The notes below the pieces were generated by a model that was given only the letters and a program-made list of their open reading frames with translations, had not been told where the DNA came from and searched no databases. From Vreelandella salicampi (GTDB lineage: Bacteria > Pseudomonadota > Gammaproteobacteria > Pseudomonadales > Halomonadaceae), in NCBI RefSeq assembly GCF_013415105.1, contig NZ_JACCDF010000012.1, forward strand, positions 62,001 to 126,000: a stretch of 64,000 nt of DNA, given 5' to 3'. Both the position numbers and the translations under genes were made by a program. Position 1 is the stretch's first letter; the number at the start of each line of letters is the position of its first letter. This document shows, piece after piece, positions 25,603-32,949 of this stretch.

Positions 25603-26346
25603 TCATTGCATAGCGTACTGAAAGGCATACATGCAAAAGAACGCTAGCACGACGGTGGTGGCAACGGCTTCAGGTGAGGCATCTTTGAGCGCATCGGGGA
25701 GTAGTTCGGCGAAGACCATCCACATCATGGCGCCGGCGGCGATACCCAGGCCTACGGGCAAAAAAGGCGCAAACCAGGTAACGAACAGAAACGCCGGCAC
25801 CGCCATCAGCGGCTGCGGCAGGCTGGTAAAAATACTCCACCATCCGGCTTTTAACACCGACATGCCGCGTGGGATCAGTACTAGGCTGATGGCTAACCCC
25901 TCTGGAATATTGTGAATGGCAATCGCGGCGCTGATGAACATGCCGAGCGACTCCCCGCCGCCGTAAGACACCCCCACGCCGACGCCTTCGGCAAAGGAGT
26001 GAATGGTCATGATCCCTAAAATCAACAGCGCCTTTCGCGCATTCGCGCCGCTTAATTCACTAACATCCGGCGCACCATGGCGGGAAATAACCCGGTCAGA
26101 TACCACCACGAGCAAAAGCCCCAGTGCCATTCCCAACAGGGTTAACCAAGGGGCATCGCCGCTGCCTTCGCTTACTAGGCTGTGGCTGGCGGCCAACATT
26201 AACCCGGCGGCCAGCGCGTTGAAAAGGCTGAGCCAACGAGGGCTGAACTGCTTCACAAACAGAAAGGGGAGCGCACCTAAACCGGTCGCGATGGCGGTAA
26301 TCATCGCGGCAACAAACACGACCCAAACGGTGACCTCAACAGACAT
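25603..26346 (-). CDS. ZIP-family divalent metal transporter
   Basis: A 247-residue inner-membrane protein with about eight helices. The paired metal-site motifs of the ZIP family are clear: HSFAEGVGVG in one helix and HNIPEGLAIS in the next. It probably imports zinc, iron or manganese; specificity cannot be read from sequence. The ATG at 26346 has AAGGAG 6 bases upstream and gives the normal N-terminus (MSVEVTVWVVFVAAMITAIATG); the longer frame to 26403 adds 19 residues without family similarity. Confidence 0.9.
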   Translation of the reverse strand: MSVEVTVWVVFVAAMITAIATGLGALPFLFVKQFSPRWLSLFNALAAGLMLAASHSLVSEGSGDAPWLTLLGMALGLLLVVVSDRVISRHGAPDVSELSGANARKALLILGIMTIHSFAEGVGVGVSYGGGESLGMFISAAIAIHNIPEGLAISLVLIPRGMSVLKAGWWSIFTSLPQPLMAVPAFLFVTWFAPFLPVGLGIAAGAMMWMVFAELLPDALKDASPEAVATTVVLAFFCMYAFQYAMQ

Positions 26347-26448
26347 AATCGGCTCCTTATGCAGGATTCGCGGGAATACGGTGCGCTTGATCCGTGTTGA
26401 CAAAAAAGCTGACGCCTACGAATAGATTAGCGTCGCTGTGAGGACACG

Positions 26449-27090
26449 CTAATTTGTCGACTGTTCGGAGCTATCGGTTTGGGACTGCCCCGTCCGCTCG
26501 GGGTTGAGCTCCTGTTCAATCCAACCCGCGACGTCGCGGCGATAGCGTCGCTTGACCAGCTGCTCGGTATGGATGTTTTGTGGGGAGATGCGCGTGCGTT
26601 TGTCGTGGTGCAGATAGAAACGCCGCCGCGCGCCTACTGGGTATTGGCTCGGGCCGTGGATCACCGCCGCGCGTAGCTCCAGTTCCGTGACGTTCTCTAG
26701 TAGCTGCCCGGCGTCCTCCTCCTCGCTGCGCTGGCCGAGGATGATATCCCGAAATGTCCCTAATACCAGGTAGCCCCCAGGCTGAACCGGACCTTGGCGT
26801 AGGCTCTGCTGAATATTGGTGTCATCGGCGTTAACACGGTCGTAGCGCGTAACGGTGAACACTTCTTGCTCATGGTGCTTAGTTCTGATATACGCCTGGA
26901 CGCACTGCACATGGACCGGTTCCTTGCCCATATTCACCAGCAAGCAAAGCGCGCCGGGACTGTCGTTCTGGGCGTGGTGAATCACCAAATAAGGGCGGTT
27001 ATTGCGCCGATATTGAACAAAAAAGAGCTGAAAATAGATCACCCAGACCACGGCCATCACCGCGCTGCTGATAGGGGCTATGTATTCCAT
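26449..27090 (-). CDS. Protein of unknown function with an N-terminal membrane helix
   Basis: A 213-residue protein. Residues 5-27 form one hydrophobic helix (APISSAVMAVVWVIYFQLFF); the remainder is soluble, beta-rich and charged (YLVIHHAQNDSPGALCLLVNMG, GGYLVLGTFRDIILGQRSEEED), with a polar C-terminal tail. It has the look of an Ig-like or beta-sandwich domain facing the cytoplasm or periplasm. It precedes nothing obvious: a GGDEF gene lies upstream on the same strand with a 43-base gap, so co-transcription is possible. I do not recognise the family. Confidence 0.65.
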   Translation of the reverse strand: MEYIAPISSAVMAVVWVIYFQLFFVQYRRNNRPYLVIHHAQNDSPGALCLLVNMGKEPVHVQCVQAYIRTKHHEQEVFTVTRYDRVNADDTNIQQSLRQGPVQPGGYLVLGTFRDIILGQRSEEEDAGQLLENVTELELRAAVIHGPSQYPVGARRRFYLHHDKRTRISPQNIHTEQLVKRRYRRDVAGWIEQELNPERTGQSQTDSSEQSTN

Positions 27091-27133
27091 GAGGGTATAT
27101 ATTCCATTATGGATTCTATGAAGCTATTGCCAT

Positions 27134-28471
27134 TTAATGTGGCTGGTCACAAACACTGGCAATAGGCGGTGCTTCAATGACTTGGTTCCGGCCTGAGTGT
27201 TTCGCCCGGTACAACGCCTCGTCGAGACGCTTCATGCTGCTGTGAGAGCAGTCGGTGGACTGCAGCGTGGTGACGCCAAGGCTGGCGGTGATCGTCCCCA
27301 CCACGCTAAAACGGTGCGAGGCGATCTGCTGACGTAATCGTTCGGCGAGGTGGTGCGCTTCACTTAAGCCGGTATCGGGCATCAGAAGCACGAACTCTTC
27401 GCCGCCCCAACGGGCGAGTAAATCGGGCACACGCAGGCTTGTCTGGATGAGCTGGGTAAGCTCCACCAGCACCTGGTCGCCGACATCGTGGCCGTGGGTA
27501 TCGTTAACGGGCTTAAAGTGATCGATATCGAGCAGTATCAGCGCGGTGGAAACACTATGGCGGCGGCGTCGGGCGAGCGCTTTCTCTATCTCTTCGTCAA
27601 AGCGTTTGCGGTTAAAGGCGCCAGTAAGGTGGTCGGTAATGGCGTTGTGCTCAAGCTCTGCTTCCAGGCGTTTCTGCTCGGTAATATCTTGTATGGTACC
27701 TACCATACGCCGCGCTTGGCCGTCTGGGCTGAATTCTATTTGGCCGCGTTGATGTAGCGTGCGCACGCTGCCGTCGGGGTGTACCACACGGTGCGTGATA
27801 TCGTAGGGCGCGCCGCGCATCGCTGCGTCAAAGGCGGTTTGAACACGCTTACGGTCATCGGGGTGAACGGCCTGCATGAAAATCGCATGCGTAATGCGCT
27901 CGCCTTGAGGACGACCGAACATTTGGTAAATCTGCTCGCACCAGCGGATTTCGCCACGCTCAAAGTCGGAAATCCAGTTGCCTAAGCGGGCGATGCGCTG
28001 CGCTTCGAGCAGGTCTTGCTCGCGCTGTAGCAACGCTTGGCGCTGCGCTTGATGCTCGCTGGTATCGCGCACCGTGGCTTGCAATACCGTGCCCTCGGGC
28101 AGATCAAGGCGGTAGAGCATCACCTCGGCGGGAAAGTCACGTCCATCAAGATCACGCATTTGCCAATCAAAGAGCACTTGACCGACGTTAAGCGCCTGCT
28201 TTATATGCACGTTGCCTTCAATATCGCTGCGCTGGCCACTTGGCTGCGTGCGTGGTGAAAGCGTGACGATATCCAGCTTAGCGATCTGTTCGCGATCTTG
28301 AATGCGAAAGAGCGCTAGGGCGGCGGGATTGCAATCGAAAATACGTCCGTGTTGAAAGAACAAGATCGCTTCGCGCGATTGGGTGAATGTGGCTTGATAG
28401 CGGCGTAAAAGGGTAATATCAGCCGCCTCAACGACGTCTTTTTCGTTATGTGTCGAGTGCTCAATCGCCAT
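27134..28471 (-). CDS. PAS-PAS-GGDEF diguanylate cyclase
   Basis: A soluble 445-residue protein. A first PAS domain covers about residues 22-140 (SREAILFFQHGRIFDCNPAALALF), a second PAS/PAC about 155-275 (GNWISDFERGEIRWCEQIYQMFGRPQGE) and a GGDEF domain about 280-440. The active site is WGGEEF; RVPD five residues before it is an intact RxxD inhibitory site, so product feedback is expected. No EAL domain. It should synthesise c-di-GMP in response to a cytoplasmic PAS signal. A pair of 12-base direct repeats lies 30 bases before the ATG. Confidence 0.92.
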   Translation of the reverse strand: MAIEHSTHNEKDVVEAADITLLRRYQATFTQSREAILFFQHGRIFDCNPAALALFRIQDREQIAKLDIVTLSPRTQPSGQRSDIEGNVHIKQALNVGQVLFDWQMRDLDGRDFPAEVMLYRLDLPEGTVLQATVRDTSEHQAQRQALLQREQDLLEAQRIARLGNWISDFERGEIRWCEQIYQMFGRPQGERITHAIFMQAVHPDDRKRVQTAFDAAMRGAPYDITHRVVHPDGSVRTLHQRGQIEFSPDGQARRMVGTIQDITEQKRLEAELEHNAITDHLTGAFNRKRFDEEIEKALARRRRHSVSTALILLDIDHFKPVNDTHGHDVGDQVLVELTQLIQTSLRVPDLLARWGGEEFVLLMPDTGLSEAHHLAERLRQQIASHRFSVVGTITASLGVTTLQSTDCSHSSMKRLDEALYRAKHSGRNQVIEAPPIASVCDQPH

Positions 28472-28825
28472 CTCGGGGTCCCTGTCGAGGCATCAAAAAC
28501 GTATGCTGTTACGCATGCTGTTTTATGGTTGCGGGCTGGCCTGCTCGCCATCCTGGCGTCGTCTTTATTCCAGGTGTACGTCAGTGTTTGCGTTGTATTG
28601 CTGTTGTTGTAAAAGCATTCTACGTTACTCAGTTACCGAATGTGAATCAAGGCCGCGATGCTAGGCAATGACCTCGGCGCGCTATCCGCAAAGAACGCTA
28701 CCAGGAGAGCATAAACCAAACGTTAAGTTAAATGAGTGACAGCGCGCTAGCGGGGTAGTTGTTTGGTCTGGTGGTGTTTGCAAGTAAAAAAGCGTGAAGC
28801 AACCATAGGCGCGAATGGCGCTTTT
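28472..28825. other. 354-base gene-free region between the GGDEF gene and dadA
   Basis: It holds the leader and promoter of the leftward GGDEF gene, the direct repeats at 28501-28524, and most of the dadA terminator at its right end. No open frame with coding character, RNA gene or clear -35/-10 pair was found in the middle. Confidence 0.6.
28501..28524. repeat. Two 12-bp direct repeats upstream of the GGDEF gene
   Basis: Two adjacent 12-base units (GTATGCTGTTAC and GCATGCTGTTTT) share the core ATGCTGTT. They lie 30 bases before the ATG of the diguanylate cyclase. They may be a direct-repeat regulator site or another instance of the 12-base leader repeats in this window. Confidence 0.45.
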
Positions 28826-28827
28826 TT
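28785..28827 (-). terminator. Probable terminator overlapping the dadA stop codon
   Basis: AAAAAAGCG at 28785-28793 pairs with CGCTTTTTT at 28819-28827 around a 25-base loop. Read leftward it gives a stem ending in a T-run, and its first arm overlaps the dadA stop. The long loop makes it less certain than the other terminators. Confidence 0.55.
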
Positions 28828-30061
28828 ACCGCGCACCGTTTTCCACCGCATCGGCCAGCAGCTCGGCGGTAATGGCTGAAAGCGTCCAGCCGAGGTGCCC
28901 GTGGCCGGTGTTATAGAATACGGTCGGCCGCTTTCCGCTTCCCACGCGGGGCATCATGTTCGGCAGCATCGGCCGCAACCCAGCCCACGGCACCACCCGG
29001 CGGGTGCTGACGTCGGGGAAGCATTCCTCCACCCAGCGAATCAGCGGACGAATACGGTCGTCACGGATATCGCGATTGAAGCCGTTGAACTCTGCGGTAC
29101 CTGCCACGCGAAAACGGTCGTCCCCTAAGCGGCTGGTGACGAGCTTGGTTTCATCGTCTAGCAGGCTGACCGTCGGCGCGCCCCGCTGTGACGTCGGGTC
29201 ATCGAGTTGGACGGTGATCGAGTAGCCTTTGACGGGATAAATATTGACTCGGTCGCCGAGCTTGGCCGCCAGCGCGCGGCTGCCAATCCCCGCGCAGACT
29301 ACGAGGCCATCAAAGGTTTGGCGCACGGGCTCGCCGTCGGCGTCGGCGGTGACCCAGGCGCTGCTGGCATCGGCGCCGATATCTTGCACGCTATGGCCGA
29401 AGTTCAGGGTGGCGCCGCGTCGCTCGGTGGCTTTGGCGAGCCCGTGGGTGAATTTATGAATATCGCCGGTGGCGTCACTATCGGTGAAGAAGCCACCGTA
29501 GTAGCTTCCTGCCAGCGTCGGCTCGATGGCGCGTATTTCCTCCTGCGTGACCGCGCGGCGCTCAAGTCCGCCTTTCGCCAGTAGCTTGGAGACATTGGCG
29601 GCGTGTTCAAAACCGGCTTTGTCGCGATAAATATGCAAAATGCCTTTGCGCTTCAAGTCGAAGTCGATGGCTTCGTCGTCGGCCCACTGAAACAGGTGCT
29701 CGCGCGCGGCGATGGCAAGCCGTGCCGTTTCGCTCGTGTTTTCGGCGTAGCGCGGAATTGAGCGAATAAACTCGGCGAACCAGCTCAGTTTGTGCCAGGA
29801 AGGGCGCGGGTTAACTAGCAGCGGCGCGTCGCGGCGTAGCATCCAGCGCATGCCTTTGGTCACCGTTGGCCAGTGGTTCCACACTTCGGCATTGGAGGCA
29901 GAGAGCTGCCCGCCATTGGCAAAGGAGGTCTCCATGGCGGCATAGCGGTTTTTTTCGAATACGGTTACATCAAAGCCGCGCTTGATCAGGCTATACGCGG
30001 TGGTAATACCGGTGATACCGCCGCCGATGACGGCGATATGGCGGGGGGAAGCGGGTAGCAT
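28826..30061 (-). CDS. dadA: DadA-like FAD-dependent amino-acid dehydrogenase under glycine riboswitch control
   Basis: A 411-residue flavoprotein of the DAO superfamily. The FAD Rossmann motif is HIAVIGGGITGITTAYSLIKRG near residues 8-29, followed by the ETSFANGGQLS loop typical of DadA, LVVCAGIGSRALA, and the C-terminal VPWAGLRPMLPNMMPRVG and GHGHLGWTLS motifs. DadA proteins oxidise D-amino acids to 2-oxo acids and ammonia, feeding electrons to quinone. A tandem glycine riboswitch in the leader suggests that glycine itself or a glycine-generating pathway is the relevant substrate. No racemase gene is adjacent, unlike the alanine-catabolic dadAX operon. DadA is the closest family I recognise; substrate is uncertain. 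Confidence 0.85.
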   Translation of the reverse strand: MLPASPRHIAVIGGGITGITTAYSLIKRGFDVTVFEKNRYAAMETSFANGGQLSASNAEVWNHWPTVTKGMRWMLRRDAPLLVNPRPSWHKLSWFAEFIRSIPRYAENTSETARLAIAAREHLFQWADDEAIDFDLKRKGILHIYRDKAGFEHAANVSKLLAKGGLERRAVTQEEIRAIEPTLAGSYYGGFFTDSDATGDIHKFTHGLAKATERRGATLNFGHSVQDIGADASSAWVTADADGEPVRQTFDGLVVCAGIGSRALAAKLGDRVNIYPVKGYSITVQLDDPTSQRGAPTVSLLDDETKLVTSRLGDDRFRVAGTAEFNGFNRDIRDDRIRPLIRWVEECFPDVSTRRVVPWAGLRPMLPNMMPRVGSGKRPTVFYNTGHGHLGWTLSAITAELLADAVENGAR

Positions 30062-30117
30062 GTTGTCTCTCCGGGGAGGTTAGGCGTCAGGGAAATACAC
30101 GCTGAATCTGCGTGTGC

Positions 30118-30302
30118 CCCTTCCGTCTATAACCTGAGAGATTCACAAGCGGTTGGCTTGTTTGCTCCTTCGGTGGGCTGAATGACGCTGACACAGCCGC
30201 TCTTCGGAACGTGATCGCGCAAGCGGTCCGGGGGCCTGAGAGTTTCCGGGGCGGTTGCTCCTTCGGCGCTGCCAAGAAGTGAGGGTCGGGGCAGTCTCTC
30301 CC
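30118..30302 (-). promoter_or_regulatory. Tandem glycine riboswitch (two gcvT-type aptamers)
   Basis: On the minus strand the leader starts GGGAGAGAC at 30302. Aptamer 1 has the conserved GCCGAAGGAGCAA core (30267-30255) and the ACTCTCAGG element (about 30242-30233). Aptamer 2 repeats the pattern: ACCGAAGGAGCAAA (30174-30161) and TCTCTCAGG (30141-30133). Both blocks are hallmarks of the glycine aptamer and two in series give the classic tandem form. The element ends about 57 bases before the dadA ATG. No strong terminator stem is evident between them, so control may be at translation, but this was not folded. Confidence 0.93.
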
Positions 30303-30330
30303 GCAAGTGCGTAAATCATGCTAGCGTGCA

Positions 30331-30360
30331 TTGATACCGCGTAAGGGAAATATTGTGCAA
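30331..30360 (-). promoter_or_regulatory. Candidate promoter of the glycine-riboswitch transcript
   Basis: On the minus strand TTGCAC (30360-30355) and TATCAA (30336-30331) are separated by 18 bases and lie about 30 bases upstream of the first aptamer. Similarity to sigma-70 boxes and position are the only support. Confidence 0.5.
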
Positions 30361-30378
30361 TCCACCAAAGGTCTAACG

Positions 30379-30672
30379 ATGCAGGCAAACGGTTTTTTTC
30401 AGGGAATCGGCGAAGCCGTTGGCGAAGCGATTCACGCGGTTGTCACCTTTTTGCTCTCGGTGTTTACCAACTTCTTCGACGCCTTTGAGGCGTTTATCGA
30501 CGGCCTGGCGCGTTCGCTGGGCATCAGCCCGTCTTTTTTCAGTATTTTGGTGCTCGTGATGGGTCTGTGGATTTTGTGGGGAGGGCTACGCGCGCTGTTT
30601 CGCGGTGCACTGATCGGTGGGATTGTGCGTACTGTCTTGGGTCTTTTCGTGCTTGGCTGGCTGCTGATGTAG
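30379..30672 (+). CDS. Small membrane protein of unknown function
   Basis: A 97-residue protein starting MQANGFFQGIGEAVGEAIHAV, with a first hydrophobic stretch (about residues 18-40) and a C-terminal pair (SILVLVMGLWILWGGLRALF and IVRTVLGLFVLGWLL). The ATG at 30379 has AAAGG upstream; the frame is open further upstream but overlaps the divergent riboswitch promoter. It lies head-to-head with dadA. I do not recognise the family. Confidence 0.6.
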   Translation: MQANGFFQGIGEAVGEAIHAVVTFLLSVFTNFFDAFEAFIDGLARSLGISPSFFSILVLVMGLWILWGGLRALFRGALIGGIVRTVLGLFVLGWLLM

Positions 30673-30695
30673 GTACCATTGGAGGCTCGGCATGT

Positions 30696-31259
30696 TTACG
30701 CTGGCGGCATTAGGCGATTCGCTAAGGCAAAGGTATGTGGGTCGTCGACGTCGAGTTCACGCAGGGCGCAAGCGAGGTTGAGCAGGTATTCACGGTTGGC
30801 GCCGCTTGGGCCGTGGGCGCGATCAATCTGGGCAGCGATGGCATCAAGCGGCGCGTCGCCAAGGTAAGCAGGGTTCTCTTCGGTTGCGAGATAAACCAGC
30901 CCTTCCGCGTGCTTGCCATCGTCAAAGGTGAGCGTGGTGATTTCGCGTAAATAGCCGTTTTTTTCACGGATATCCAACGGCTTGAGCGTTTCTCCCGTGA
31001 TACGGTAGGCCATGCCGTGGCACACCGCATCGGGTGAAGCGACTAACGTCGCCACGCGGCCGGGTGCCTCAGGCGTGCCACGGTGGTCGTGCGATCCCTG
31101 CCAAAAGCGCCGCTCCCAGCCGCAGATAAACGCACGGCGACGCTCAAGAAAGGGGAAATCCGCTTTCCAAATTAGCGAGCCGTAGCCAAATAGCCAAACA
31201 GATTCGTCGTCGCCCACGCGCTGGCGCTGTTGGTTAAGCGCGCTGGTATCGAGCAGCAT
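30696..31259 (-). CDS. chaC: ChaC-like gamma-glutamylcyclotransferase
   Basis: A 187-residue enzyme that cleaves glutathione to 5-oxoproline and Cys-Gly. The substrate loop VWLFGYGSLIW is at about residues 21-31, followed by RRAFICGWERRFWQGSHDHRG, a signature of the family. The catalytic Glu is in the REKNGY motif. The length is somewhat shorter than E. coli ChaC (231). GGGAG precedes the ATG. It is probably monocistronic and convergent with the small membrane protein. Confidence 0.9.
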   Translation of the reverse strand: MLLDTSALNQQRQRVGDDESVWLFGYGSLIWKADFPFLERRRAFICGWERRFWQGSHDHRGTPEAPGRVATLVASPDAVCHGMAYRITGETLKPLDIREKNGYLREITTLTFDDGKHAEGLVYLATEENPAYLGDAPLDAIAAQIDRAHGPSGANREYLLNLACALRELDVDDPHTFALANRLMPPA

Positions 31260-31350
31260 GAAACACTCCCAGGGGTTTGTCTTGCGTGTTTAGCGTGAGA
31301 AAAAAGCAAACTCGTATTGTATCAGCGTCAATGGAAAAGAGGGCCGTGCG

Positions 31351-32205
31351 ATGCGCGCGATTTTTCTTACCGATAACGGTTCACTGCGGCCGCAGGCCAC
31401 ATTCAACCTGCGCCGTATCGCGGGGGAGCTTAGCGAGACGTGCGGCGAGCCCGTGCAGGCGGCGTCACTTTTGCACGCCAATAAAATTCCCGCCGAGCAG
31501 CTTGACGGTGAGCCGGCGGTTACGCTTGGGCCTCTCGCTGAACGCGCCGCCGAACAGGGCGCTAGCGACATTGTCATCGTGCCGTTTTTCTTCGGCCCCA
31601 GCCGGGCGCTGACCGATTACCTGCCGCAGCGCATGGGCGAGCTGCAGGCCCGCTTTCCGCATGTTGCTGTGCGCGTGGCCAAGCCGCTGGTCGATGAGCG
31701 CGCGCCTGTGGGTTTGCGCCTTGCGCAGTTGCTCGCCGATAATGTGCGTGAGCGCATCACTCCGGGCATACAGCCGAAAGTGGTGCTGGTGGATCACGGC
31801 AGCCCGATTCCGGAAGTAACGGCGGTACGCAACCGCTTGGCGGGGCAGTTGAGCGTGCTGCTGGCAGAGGAAGCCGCGTGCGTGTGCGCTGCCTCTATGG
31901 AGCGTCGTGAAGGCGAGGCTTATCGTTTCAACGAGCCGCTTTTGGAGCACTTGCTGGCAGAGCCGTCGTTTCATCATGGCGAGGTAGTGCTGGCCATGCT
32001 GTTTCTCTCACCCGGGCGCCATGCCGGCGAGGGCGGCGATATTGCCACGATTTGTGCGGCAGCCGAGCAAGCGCATTCCGGGTTGCGCGTGGTGCCAACG
32101 CGCCTGGTGGGTGAGCATGATGGGATTACCGCGATACTCGCCTCACGCCTTGAGGCGGTGGATGCAAAAGATGTGCTGCTAGCTTTGCCGCCGCTTAGCC
32201 GATAA
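31351..32205 (+). CDS. CbiX/sirohydrochlorin chelatase-like two-domain protein
   Basis: A 284-residue protein built from two chelatase-like halves. The second half carries the intact VLVDHGSPIPE motif and LFLSPGRHAGEGGDI, the usual metal-binding His pair region. In the first half the corresponding motif is LTDNGSLRPQA, with Asn in place of His. Family members insert cobalt, nickel or iron into sirohydrochlorin or related tetrapyrroles. Only one half looks catalytically complete. Neighbours give no tetrapyrrole context. The last 11 bases overlap the convergent ZipA-like gene. Confidence 0.78.
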   Translation: MRAIFLTDNGSLRPQATFNLRRIAGELSETCGEPVQAASLLHANKIPAEQLDGEPAVTLGPLAERAAEQGASDIVIVPFFFGPSRALTDYLPQRMGELQARFPHVAVRVAKPLVDERAPVGLRLAQLLADNVRERITPGIQPKVVLVDHGSPIPEVTAVRNRLAGQLSVLLAEEAACVCAASMERREGEAYRFNEPLLEHLLAEPSFHHGEVVLAMLFLSPGRHAGEGGDIATICAAAEQAHSGLRVVPTRLVGEHDGITAILASRLEAVDAKDVLLALPPLSR

Positions 32206-32803
32206 TGCGCGCGTAGGTCTCTTCGCTGGCAGGTTCGCGTTCGCCGTCGAGCATGTCGCCTTCAAAAATTTTGCCCATCTCTTTGGCGAGTTCCACGTAC
32301 ACCACCACTTGCTGGTTGCGGCGCTTACGTAGCGGCGGCTTGACCAGCAGGCTAATGCCCTTGATCGGCTGGTGGACCTCGCCGCTGATTAGGTCGGGCA
32401 TTTCCCCGGGCGGAAAGGCGTTGGCAATCGTGATGGGGTTGGAGGGCTGTTCGCCGTCAATATGAAAAACTTTTTTTACCGGGTCGAACGTGGCCTGTTT
32501 CTCTTTAAGCCATTCGGCCAGGCGTTGGTCGGTCGCTTCGTCAGGTTGGGAGAAGATAACGAACAGTGAGTGCTGCTTGCCTTTGGGGGGCCGCTTAGCA
32601 GCTTTACTGCTATCGCCTTCCTGGGAGGGGGCGCTATCGGAGGCAGGCGTTTTGCGCGGTGCGGCGGTTTTGTCGCGATCAGCGGCAGCCGCTTTGCGGC
32701 GACTGCGTCTACTCGGCATTGCCATGTAAACGAGCAGGGCTATCGCCGCGATGCCTAAAACCAGTGAGGCGAGCGCTAGCGCAGCCACTAACGAGTTGTC
32801 CAT
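32195..32803 (-). CDS. ZipA-like membrane protein with FtsZ-binding-type C-terminal domain
   Basis: A 202-residue protein. Residues 3-28 form an N-terminal membrane anchor, then a basic Arg/Lys/Ala/Pro linker (about 30-75), then a globular domain with FHIDG, NPITIANAFPPGEMPD and ISLLVKPP, in the order expected for a ZipA C-terminal domain. It is shorter than E. coli ZipA (328) mostly in the linker. It may be a divergent ZipA paralogue; it does not sit next to ligA. The ATG at 32803 has AAGGAG 6 bases upstream. Confidence 0.65.
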   Translation of the reverse strand: MDNSLVAALALASLVLGIAAIALLVYMAMPSRRSRRKAAAADRDKTAAPRKTPASDSAPSQEGDSSKAAKRPPKGKQHSLFVIFSQPDEATDQRLAEWLKEKQATFDPVKKVFHIDGEQPSNPITIANAFPPGEMPDLISGEVHQPIKGISLLVKPPLRKRRNQQVVVYVELAKEMGKIFEGDMLDGEREPASEETYARIIG

Positions 32804-32904
32804 CGGCGTCTCCTTAAAGTACGTGGGCGGCAACGATGCTGTAATTCCCTATGCAGCATCGGGTTATTGGTAGATTATCAGGAGAAAACCTGATGTAGGG
32901 AGTA

Positions 32905-32932
32905 AAAAAGCACCACGTGTGTGGTGCTTTTT
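32905..32932. terminator. Bidirectional terminator after the old yellow enzyme gene
   Basis: A perfect 12-bp stem (AAAAAGCACCAC with GTGGTGCTTTTT) closes a GTGT loop 17 bases from the alkene reductase stop. The A- and T-rich ends make it functional in either orientation; the leftward reading serves the reductase transcript. Confidence 0.88.
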
Positions 32933-32949
32933 GGCTTAGCGCGACAGAA

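Noticed and set aside
28826..30061. ThiO-type glycine oxidase of thiamin synthesis
   Set aside because: Motifs and length match DadA better and no thiamin gene is near; the glycine riboswitch alone does not prove ThiO.
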